Assembly: GCA_017547395.1 (NCBI GenBank)
Contig: JAFYPS010000069.1
Location: 1 to 6,182, forward strand
Reading direction: 5' to 3'
DNA length: 6,182 nt
DNA from: Clostridia bacterium
Lineage (GTDB): Bacteria > Bacillota_A > Clostridia > Oscillospirales > CAG-272
The notes below the pieces were generated by a model that had not been told where the DNA came from, did not search any database, and saw nothing but the letters and a program-made list of their open reading frames with translations. The translations under genes and the position numbers were made by a program. Numbering within the stretch: the stretch's first letter is position 1; each line of letters opens with the position of its first letter. Of this stretch, positions 1-5,277 are shown in pieces.

Positions 1-709
1 GACCGTCGGCGCGATTTGGATGGTCGATAACGATTCCGTTTTCCTTTTGCCACTTGAAATCATCGTATTCGAACTCTTTTGCAAGGCGCGCGTTGATTTC
101 ATCAACCGAAAGAGACTTCAATTCTTCAGGAGTAAATATCGGATAAAGCTCAGCCTCGCAGTAATTCTTTTTACTTTGCTTATTCCACTGCGGAACGTCG
201 ATAAAGTTTCCGCGTATCTTGAGCATTGCAACGGGTACGCGCATCATTTTAAGCAGACCGCCTGTTGAGTCGGCGAGAAAAGACGTGCAGCCGTCAAGCG
301 AGTAGCGTGCTTCGGGGAATATCGACATAACGGTTTTAAGTTCGTTTAAGCAATAGCGGATATTGCGAACGAGCGTGATGTCCGAAACGTATTTTCTCTT
401 GCCGAGGACGCCGAGTCCGCGCATAAGCGGTTCTGTATACGTGTTGAACCCTTCAAGCGTCATAATATTGTTAACGGCGTAAGGATGAGTTGCCTTCAGC
501 ATAAAGCAGAGGTCAACGAGTGAAGCGTGGTTGCAGAGAAGGATATACGGCTTGCCCTCAAGATCCTCCATATTGCGTTTTATGAGCTTTGCATCTCGTC
601 TTTTGAGATACGGCCACGCAACGACAGTCTTTGCAAGCCACAAAAGCCATGGGTAAGGCGCGTGAGGTTTTTTTGCAAAATCAAACTTTTTAATTTTCTG
701 TTTATTCAT
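1..709 (-). CDS. 1-acyl-glycerol-3-phosphate acyltransferase-like protein (PlsC family), 5' part only
   Basis: Reading the minus strand from the ATG at 709-707 gives 236 uninterrupted residues to the left edge, with no stop, so the C-terminus lies outside the window. The protein has the acyltransferase motif H-x4-D (NHASLVD, H61 and D66), a motif III-like FPEARYS (131-137) and a motif IV-like VPV (158-160). These are the hallmarks of the PlsC/LPLAT family, which moves an acyl chain from acyl-ACP, acyl-CoA or acyl phosphate to a lysophospholipid at the inner membrane face. Motif III reads EARYS rather than the classical EGTRS, so this is a variant branch and its substrate is not certain. A hydrophobic, tryptophan-rich stretch at about 19-34 may be a membrane-associated segment. 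The start is supported by an AAGGA site (719-723) nine bases upstream and a good promoter. The gene is divergent from the rightward operon. Family assignment is firm; the exact acyl acceptor is inference. Confidence 0.88.
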   Translation of the reverse strand, partial: MNKQKIKKFDFAKKPHAPYPWLLWLAKTVVAWPYLKRRDAKLIKRNMEDLEGKPYILLCNHASLVDLCFMLKATHPYAVNNIMTLEGFNTYTEPLMRGLGVLGKRKYVSDITLVRNIRYCLNELKTVMSIFPEARYSLDGCTSFLADSTGGLLKMMRVPVAMLKIRGNFIDVPQWNKQSKKNYCEAELYPIFTPEELKSLSVDEINARLAKEFEYDDFKWQKENGIVIDHPNRADG

Positions 710-721
710 TGCTTTAAATCC

Positions 722-749
722 TTGTGTGAAAATTTTGTCGCATACACAA
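722..749. repeat. inverted repeat TTGTGT-N16-ACACAA near the acyltransferase transcription start
   Basis: Two perfect 6-base arms (722-727 and 744-749) have centres 22 bases apart, about two helical turns. They flank an AAAATTTT palindrome (729-736). The repeat spans the predicted transcription start and leader of the acyltransferase gene, and one arm touches its ribosome binding site. It could be an operator. Six-base arms can also arise by chance in AT-rich DNA, so this is a weak candidate. Confidence 0.25.
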
Positions 750-751
750 AA

Positions 752-780
752 ATCATAACATAAATTAAAATATTAATCAA
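752..780 (-). promoter_or_regulatory. sigma-A-type promoter for the acyltransferase gene
   Basis: On the minus strand, -35 TTGATT (780-775) and -10 TATGAT (757-752) are separated by exactly 17 bases. TG one base upstream of the -10 makes it an extended -10. The predicted start of transcription is near 745, giving a leader of about 36 bases before the ATG. Assigned by match to consensus only. Confidence 0.65.
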
Positions 781-792
781 TAGTAAAATTAT

Positions 793-821
793 TTGACATT
801 GTATGCAAAATAATGTATCAT
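793..821 (+). promoter_or_regulatory. sigma-A-type promoter for the U32-uppP-mrnC operon
   Basis: A perfect -35 TTGACA (793-798) and a five-of-six -10 TATCAT (816-821) are separated by 17 bases. The predicted transcription start is near 828, about 33 bases before the ATG at 861. This is the best promoter match in the window. Its -35 lies only 12 bases from the -35 of the divergent promoter. Confidence 0.75.
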
Positions 822-860
822 TAATAAAATGGTGAACATTTTTGAAAGAGAAGGAAACTT

Positions 861-2096
861 ATGCAAAAACGACCTGAACTTCTTGCCCCTGCGGGCAATT
901 TTGAAAAACTCAAAGCGGCAGTGCTTTACGGTGCCGATGCGGTTTATCTTGCGGGAAATGCATTCGGAATGCGTGCAGCCGCTGATAATTTTACGAATGA
1001 AGAAATAGTTGCCGCTGCAGAGTATGCACATTCTCACGGCGTAAAAGTATACGTTACGGTAAATACAATGCCGCGCACTGCCGAATATGCGGCGCTTGAG
1101 GAATATCTCGTATTCCTTTCGGAAAGCGGAGTAGATGCGGTAATTATCAGTGATCTTGGCGTACTTTCTCTTTGCAAGCGTGTCGCGCCGAATCTTGAAA
1201 TTCATATTTCCACTCAGGCATCGTCAGTAAGCACGTACGACGTGCTTGCCTGGCGCGAGCTTGGAGCCAAGCGTGTTGTGCTTGCAAGAGAGCTTACTAT
1301 GAACGAGGTTGCCGAGATTTGTAAAAACAAGCCTGAAGATACTGATATTGAGTGCTTTGTTCACGGGGCGATGTGTGTTTCCTATAGCGGACGTTGCTTG
1401 CTTTCAAATTATTACACAGGCAGAGACTCAAACCGCGGCGCCTGCGCACAGCCTTGCCGCTGGAATTACCGAACACTCGAAATCTATGAGGAAAAGCGTC
1501 CCGAGCAGCCGCTTGGACTCTATGAGGATAAGGACGGAACGTTCATAATGAGTTCGCGCGATATGTGTATGATAAAGCATATCCCAGAGCTTATCGAGAG
1601 CGGAATCACAAGTTTTAAAATCGAAGGCAGAATGAAGAGCGCGTATTATGCGGCGGTAGTTACCAATGCATACCGTATGGCTATTGACGCGTATCTTGCC
1701 GACCCGGAAAACTATAAGTTTGACCCGCTTTGGCTTGAAGAACTTTGCAGCGTCAGCCACAGAGATTATGCAACGGGTTATTGGTTTGACCGGCCCTCGG
1801 AAAATGCGCAGACCTGCGAAAATATGGGATATATACGTGAAAAAGCATATATTGCCACTGCACTTGCGTATGATAAGGAAAGCGGTCTTGCAACGTTTAT
1901 TCAGCGCAACAAGGTAAGTCGCGGTGAAAAAGTAGAACTCATTTCTCCCGCAAAAACCGGACGCGGATTTGTTGCAGAGGAGATATTTAACGAGAAGGGC
2001 GAAGAGATTGAAAGCGCACCGCATCCTGCGATGATTTTCAAAGTTCGCGTGCCCTTTGAGGTTAAGGAAGGCGACATTATGAGAGGGGCGAACTGA
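861..2096 (+). CDS. trhP: U32-family protein, TrhP/YrrO type (tRNA wobble-uridine 5-hydroxylation)
   Basis: This 411-residue protein opens with RPELLAPAGN, typical of the U32 family. It carries the full U32 signature at 164-182 (E164, F166, G169, C172, G177, C179, S182) and the conserved KIEGRMKS block (253-260). C172, C179, C195 and C199 are placed to hold a [4Fe-4S] cluster, as in characterised U32 proteins. A small beta-rich C-terminal domain follows (about 325-411, with SRGEKVELISP at 353-363). Members were long called collagenase-like peptidases, but E. coli YegQ (TrhP) and B. subtilis YrrN/YrrO are needed for prephenate-dependent 5-hydroxyuridine at tRNA position 34. The length fits YrrO (about 420 residues) and not the longer RlhA, which hydroxylates 23S rRNA C2501. 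The start is supported by AAGGA (851-855) five bases upstream. It is the first gene of the operon, and its stop overlaps the next start. Family is certain; the tRNA role is inferred from homology, and no partner methyltransferase (TrmR) is in view. Confidence 0.9.
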   Translation: MQKRPELLAPAGNFEKLKAAVLYGADAVYLAGNAFGMRAAADNFTNEEIVAAAEYAHSHGVKVYVTVNTMPRTAEYAALEEYLVFLSESGVDAVIISDLGVLSLCKRVAPNLEIHISTQASSVSTYDVLAWRELGAKRVVLARELTMNEVAEICKNKPEDTDIECFVHGAMCVSYSGRCLLSNYYTGRDSNRGACAQPCRWNYRTLEIYEEKRPEQPLGLYEDKDGTFIMSSRDMCMIKHIPELIESGITSFKIEGRMKSAYYAAVVTNAYRMAIDAYLADPENYKFDPLWLEELCSVSHRDYATGYWFDRPSENAQTCENMGYIREKAYIATALAYDKESGLATFIQRNKVSRGEKVELISPAKTGRGFVAEEIFNEKGEEIESAPHPAMIFKVRVPFEVKEGDIMRGAN

Positions 2097-2962
2097 TGTT
2101 TATTATTGAACTTATCAAAACAGTACTGCTCGGCATAGTTGAGGGCATCACCGAGTGGCTTCCTATTTCGAGTACGGGACATATGATACTCCTTAACGAT
2201 ATTCTGCATCTTGACGTGAGTGATGCATTCTGGGAGATGTTTGAGGTCGTTATTCAGCTTGGTGCGATACTCGCGGTCGTGGTGCTTTATTTTACAAAAC
2301 TGTGGCCCTTTGCAAAAAAACAGCGCATCGCAGAGGCAAACAATCTTTTCTCACTTGGCAATATCGGTGTAAAACGTGACACGGTAACGCTTTGGATAAA
2401 GGTTATCGTGGCTATGCTTCCGGCAGCGTTTTTCGGAATTTTGCTTGACGACTGGATGGATGAACATTTTTACAATTCCTTTGTAGTAGCAGTTGCGCTG
2501 ATTTTCTACGGCGTGCTTTTCATCCTTGTTGAAAAAAAGAATTCAGACAAGTCGTTTGCGGTAAATTCGGTTGATGAAATCGGCTTTAAAACCGCACTTT
2601 GCATAGGACTTTTTCAGACGCTTTCTTTAGTTCCCGGAACCTCACGCTCGGGCTCGACAATCCTTGGTGCATCTTTTCTCTCGGTTTCGAGAAGTGCCGC
2701 TGCCGAGTTCTCATTCTTTCTTGCAATTCCCGTAATGCTCGGAGCATCTATGCTCAAGGTTCTCAAATTCTTCCTTGACGGCGGAAGTATCCTTGTTGCC
2801 GAATGGGTATATCTTGCCGTAGGATGCGCGGTTGCATTTGCAGTTTCTCTTGCGGCAATAAAGTTCCTCACTGATTTTGTAAAAAAACACAGCTTCTCTG
2901 CATTCGGAGTATACAGAATTATTCTCGGCATAATAGTACTTGCCGTATACCTTTTGAAATAA
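2096..2962 (+). CDS. uppP: undecaprenyl-diphosphatase UppP (BacA)
   Basis: UppP removes a phosphate from undecaprenyl diphosphate to regenerate the C55-P carrier for peptidoglycan and other wall polymers; overexpression gives bacitracin resistance. The 288-residue protein is of normal length and is an integral membrane protein with many hydrophobic segments (about 53-66, 101-117, 128-145, 165-178, 203-223, 235-256 and 271-287). Both family motifs are intact: EGITEWLPISSTGH (16-29), with E16, E20, S26 and H29, and PGTSRSG (180-186), with R184. These match the residues identified as catalytic in E. coli UppP. The start codon shares one base with the stop of the U32 gene (TGATG), and GAGAGGGG (2081-2088) lies seven bases upstream inside that gene. 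Translational coupling is therefore likely. Identification is firm. Confidence 0.97.
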   Translation: MFIIELIKTVLLGIVEGITEWLPISSTGHMILLNDILHLDVSDAFWEMFEVVIQLGAILAVVVLYFTKLWPFAKKQRIAEANNLFSLGNIGVKRDTVTLWIKVIVAMLPAAFFGILLDDWMDEHFYNSFVVAVALIFYGVLFILVEKKNSDKSFAVNSVDEIGFKTALCIGLFQTLSLVPGTSRSGSTILGASFLSVSRSAAAEFSFFLAIPVMLGASMLKVLKFFLDGGSILVAEWVYLAVGCAVAFAVSLAAIKFLTDFVKKHSFSAFGVYRIILGIIVLAVYLLK

Positions 2963-2971
2963 GGACAGATA

Positions 2972-3349
2972 ATGGAAACTAACGAACTTTTAAAAAGAAT
3001 AGACGGAGCTTCTCTTGCATATCTCGGCGACTGCGTTTTTGAGCTCTGGGTGCGCGAACGCCTGATAAATGGCGGTATGTTTGGAGTAGGCAAGCTTAAC
3101 GAGGCATCACACACGTACGTAACGGCAAAGAACCAGAGCGCGGCTTTCCACAGAATTGAGGAAATGCTTACCGAGGAGGAGAAAGACCTGTTCAAACGCG
3201 GCAGAAATTCCTCTCATCTTTCTGTTCCCAAAAGCGCGTCTGGTGCAGAATATCGCACCGCGACAGGCTTTGAAGCACTTTGCGCATATCTTTGGCTTGA
3301 CGGCAGGAAAGAACGTATGTATGAGATACTTGAGGCGGCTTTTCGATAA
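2972..3349 (+). CDS. mrnC: Mini-ribonuclease III (MrnC)
   Basis: This 125-residue protein is a stand-alone RNase III catalytic domain without the double-stranded RNA binding domain, as expected for Mini-III. In Firmicutes this enzyme trims both ends of the 23S rRNA precursor. Visible family features are LAYLGDCVFELWVR (15-28), with catalytic D20 and nearby E24, the RGRN block (76-79), SVPKSA (84-89) and EYRTATGFEALCAYLWLDG (93-111), with the second metal-binding acidic residue expected at E101. The start is nine bases after the uppP stop. Its AAGGA site (2961-2965) overlaps that stop codon, so the gene belongs to the same operon. It is the last gene before a strong terminator. Length and motifs are complete, and identification is firm. 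Confidence 0.95.
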   Translation: METNELLKRIDGASLAYLGDCVFELWVRERLINGGMFGVGKLNEASHTYVTAKNQSAAFHRIEEMLTEEEKDLFKRGRNSSHLSVPKSASGAEYRTATGFEALCAYLWLDGRKERMYEILEAAFR

Positions 3350-3367
3350 AATTTAACAATGACAAAT

Positions 3368-3398
3368 AAAAAATTGCACAAATATGTGCAATTTTTTT
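3368..3398 (+). terminator. intrinsic terminator after mrnC
   Basis: A perfect 13-bp stem (3368-3380 with 3385-3397) and a four-base AATA loop have core TTGCACA/TGTGCAA. The A6 start and T7 end are complementary and make a U-tract in both directions. It lies 18 bases after the mrnC stop and three bases before the next promoter's -35. It should end the U32-uppP-mrnC transcript. By sequence it could also work on the other strand, though no gene there needs it. Confidence 0.9.
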
Positions 3399-3400
3399 GC

Positions 3401-3430
3401 TTGCGGGGAAAATGTCGGTTATGATATAAT
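3401..3430 (+). promoter_or_regulatory. extended -10 promoter for the Na/Pi-cotransporter-like gene
   Basis: A perfect TATAAT (3425-3430) is preceded by TGA, making an extended -10. A weak -35, TTGCGG (3401-3406), sits 18 bases upstream. The predicted start near 3437 gives a leader of about 47 bases. The strong extended -10 would compensate for the poor -35. No Pho-box-like repeats are evident beside it. Confidence 0.7.
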
Positions 3431-3483
3431 GCTTTTGGAACAAAATATAAACAGTTTTAAAAAGCACAGGAGATAAGTAAAAA

Positions 3484-5232
3484 ATGAGTATCTTTGACGT
3501 GTTAACGCTTATAGGAGGCCTATGTCTGTTTCTTTTTGGAATGAATCTTATGGGACAGGCGCTCGAGAAAAGAGCAGGCGACAGCCTTCGCGACATTCTT
3601 TCTAAACTTACTACCAAAAAGGCGACAGGATTCCTTACCGGCCTTGCGGTTACTGCGGTAATACAGAGTTCATCTGCAACGACAGTTATGGTTGTCGGCT
3701 TTGTAAACTCGGGTCTCCTTGCACTCGGACAGGCTATCAACGTAATTATGGGTGCAAACGTAGGTACAACGGTTACCGCGTGGATACTCAGCCTTAGCGG
3801 AATTGACAGTGGAAATCTGTTTGTACAGCTGCTTAAGCCTTCTTCGTTTACTCCCGTTCTTGCGCTTGTCGGAATCATTTTCTATATGTTCGGCAAGAAC
3901 GATAAAAAGAAGGATACAGGCACTATTCTCCTCGGCTTTGCAACTCTTATGTTCGGTATGGAAACTATGTCGGGTGCTGTTTCGGGACTCAAAGACGTAC
4001 CGGCGTTCCAGAACCTCTTCCTTATGTTCCAAAACCCAATTCTCGGCGTTATCGCAGGTGCGGTTCTCACGGGTATTATTCAGTCAAGCTCTGCCTCTGT
4101 TGGTATTTTGCAGGCGCTTTCTTCAACGGGTGCCGTTACTCACGGTGCTGCAATCCCGATAATTATGGGTCAGAATATCGGTACATGTGTCACCGCAATG
4201 ATTTCTTCCGTAGGTGCAAACAAAAATGCAAGACGCGCGGCACTTGTGCACCTTATGTTCAATATAATCGGAACGGTGTCGTTCCTCGTGCTTTTCATAG
4301 TAGCCAAGGCACTCTTCTCACCTCTTGCAGAGTTTTTGAATAATTCTACAAACGAGCTTGGAATTGCAATATCGCACACCGTGTTTAACGTGTTCTGTAC
4401 ACTTCTTCTTCTCCCTGCAACAAAGCTTCTCGAGAAGCTTGTATGCAAGGTTATCCCAGACACTACGGAAAAAGAAGATATCTCACTTCTCGACGAGCGT
4501 CTTTTTGCCACTCCCGCAATTGCACTTGAGTGTGCGCACGAAACTGCCGTTGATATGTCGGAGATAGCATTCGGCGCACTCAGCGAAGCGCTCGAATCGA
4601 TCACAAACTATACCAAGGAACTATCAAAGTCGGTTTTTGAAAAGGAAAAACGTACCGATAAGTACGAGGATATGATCGGCACTTATCTTGTAAAACTCAG
4701 TTCCCATCCGCTCAGCGAAAAGGACTCGCGCGAGGCTGCAATGCTTCTCAAGGTAATCGGTGACTTTGAGCGTATTTCCGACCATGGAAAGAATATTGTA
4801 GAAAGTGTTGAAGAGCTTAACGAAAAAGGCGTGACGTTTTCTGCGGAAGCAGCCTCGGAGCTTTCCGTAATTGTCAGCGCACTCAAGGAAATTACAGAAC
4901 TTGCACATAGCGCGTTCAAGAGCGGAGATGCCAATGCAATAAGCGCAATCGAGCCTCTTGAGCAGGTTATTGACAGACTTCGCGAGAAACTTCGCGACAG
5001 ACATATTACAAGACTTCAGCAGGGTAACTGCACTATAGAAGTCGGATTTGTATGGTCAGACCTTCTTACAAACCTTGAGCGTGTATCCGACCATTGCTCA
5101 AACGTTGCGGGAAGTCTTATTGACTTTGATATTCATAATATGAATATGCACGAAAACCTTCGCGCAATCAAAAAAAGCAGCGAGGAATATCAGAAGCTTT
5201 ATACCTTCTACACCGAAAAATACTCAATATAA
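3484..5232 (+). CDS. Na/Pi cotransporter family protein with C-terminal PhoU domain
   Basis: This 582-residue protein has two parts. Residues about 1-320 form a membrane domain of two inverted-type repeats. Each has a QSSS motif (Q61-S64 in QSSSATT; Q200-S203 in QSSSAS) followed by a G-x-N-x-GT motif (90-95 and 229-234), the signature of the NptA/SLC34 Na-dependent phosphate cotransporter family. Residues about 345-580 form a cytoplasmic helical PhoU-like domain with two metal-binding-type motifs, FERISDH (428-434) and LERVSDH (531-537), one per three-helix half. Bacterial proteins with this architecture (the E. coli YjbB type) are linked to phosphate transport or homeostasis. Direction of transport and true substrate are not settled for most members. 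AGGAGA (3468-3473) lies ten bases before the ATG. The gene has its own promoter, a terminator on the left and a hairpin on the right, so it is probably transcribed largely alone. Architecture is firm; physiological role is inference. Confidence 0.93.
   Translation: MSIFDVLTLIGGLCLFLFGMNLMGQALEKRAGDSLRDILSKLTTKKATGFLTGLAVTAVIQSSSATTVMVVGFVNSGLLALGQAINVIMGANVGTTVTAWILSLSGIDSGNLFVQLLKPSSFTPVLALVGIIFYMFGKNDKKKDTGTILLGFATLMFGMETMSGAVSGLKDVPAFQNLFLMFQNPILGVIAGAVLTGIIQSSSASVGILQALSSTGAVTHGAAIPIIMGQNIGTCVTAMISSVGANKNARRAALVHLMFNIIGTVSFLVLFIVAKALFSPLAEFLNNSTNELGIAISHTVFNVFCTLLLLPATKLLEKLVCKVIPDTTEKEDISLLDERLFATPAIALECAHETAVDMSEIAFGALSEALESITNYTKELSKSVFEKEKRTDKYEDMIGTYLVKLSSHPLSEKDSREAAMLLKVIGDFERISDHGKNIVESVEELNEKGVTFSAEAASELSVIVSALKEITELAHSAFKSGDANAISAIEPLEQVIDRLREKLRDRHITRLQQGNCTIEVGFVWSDLLTNLERVSDHCSNVAGSLIDFDIHNMNMHENLRAIKKSSEEYQKLYTFYTEKYSI
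4423..4440. repeat. 18-bp perfect palindrome inside the transporter gene
   Basis: AAGCTTCTCGAGAAGCTT reads the same on both strands and codes for K314-L315-L316-E317-K318-L319. This is exactly where the membrane domain ends and the linker to the PhoU domain begins. In mRNA it could fold as a 7-bp stem with a UCGA loop. The palindrome is certain; any function is not. Confidence 0.95.
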
Positions 5233-5239
5233 ACAGAGC

Positions 5240-5265
5240 GGGGAAGCGTTTGCTTCCCCTTTCTT
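5240..5265 (+). terminator. hairpin between transporter and radical SAM genes, probably a weak terminator
   Basis: GGGGAAGC (5240-5247), loop GTTT and GCTTCCCC (5252-5259) form a perfect 8-bp GC-rich stem, starting seven bases after the transporter stop. The tail is TTTCTT, a short and interrupted U-tract, so termination may be partial. No convincing promoter lies between it and the next ATG, 18 bases after the stem. The downstream gene may therefore depend on read-through or on a promoter inside the transporter gene. Confidence 0.65.
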
Positions 5266-5271
5266 GAAAGG
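5258..5271 (+). promoter_or_regulatory. possible ribosome-binding-site-masking helix before the radical SAM gene
   Basis: CCTTT (5258-5262), loop CTTG and AAAGG (5267-5271) can pair. This would bury most of the AAAGGA Shine-Dalgarno site (5267-5272) of the radical SAM gene. Bases 5258-5259 are also used by the stem at 5240-5259, so the two structures compete. The helix is short and its biological role is unproven. Confidence 0.3.
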
Positions 5272-5277
5272 AAAAAT

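Noticed and set aside
20..268. Plus-strand open frame of 82 codons within the acyltransferase gene, and a similar one at 527-763
   Set aside because: Both lie mostly opposite the acyltransferase coding frame, which has clear family motifs. They show no ribosome binding site or recognisable domain.
789..1205. Minus-strand 138-codon open frame across the promoter region and the start of the U32 gene
   Set aside because: It is opposite a well-supported U32 gene and covers its promoter. Its composition is that of a shadow frame.
1229..1247. Hairpin AAGCACGT-ACG-ACGTGCTT inside the U32 gene
   Set aside because: Eight-base arms with short loops are expected about once every few windows of this size by chance. 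It sits in mid-gene with no U-tract.
1259..1272. Small inverted repeat GCTTGG-AG-CCAAGC in the U32 gene
   Set aside because: Six-base arms are common by chance, and the loop is too short for a full stem in RNA.
1428..2024. Minus-strand 198-codon open frame inside the U32 gene; similar long antisense frames at 2614-3195 and 3192-3878
   Set aside because: These are antisense shadows of strongly conserved genes. None has a start site with a good ribosome binding site or a known motif.
861..2096. Reading the U32 gene as a secreted collagenase or protease
   Set aside because: It has no signal peptide, its four-cysteine cluster pattern and length match the tRNA-hydroxylation branch, and the peptidase name is historical for most of the family.
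3350..3483. Possible Pho box or riboswitch before the Na/Pi-cotransporter-like gene
   Set aside because: TTAACA at 3353-3358 has no properly spaced repeat copies and lies before the terminator. The roughly 47-base leader is too short for a known riboswitch class.
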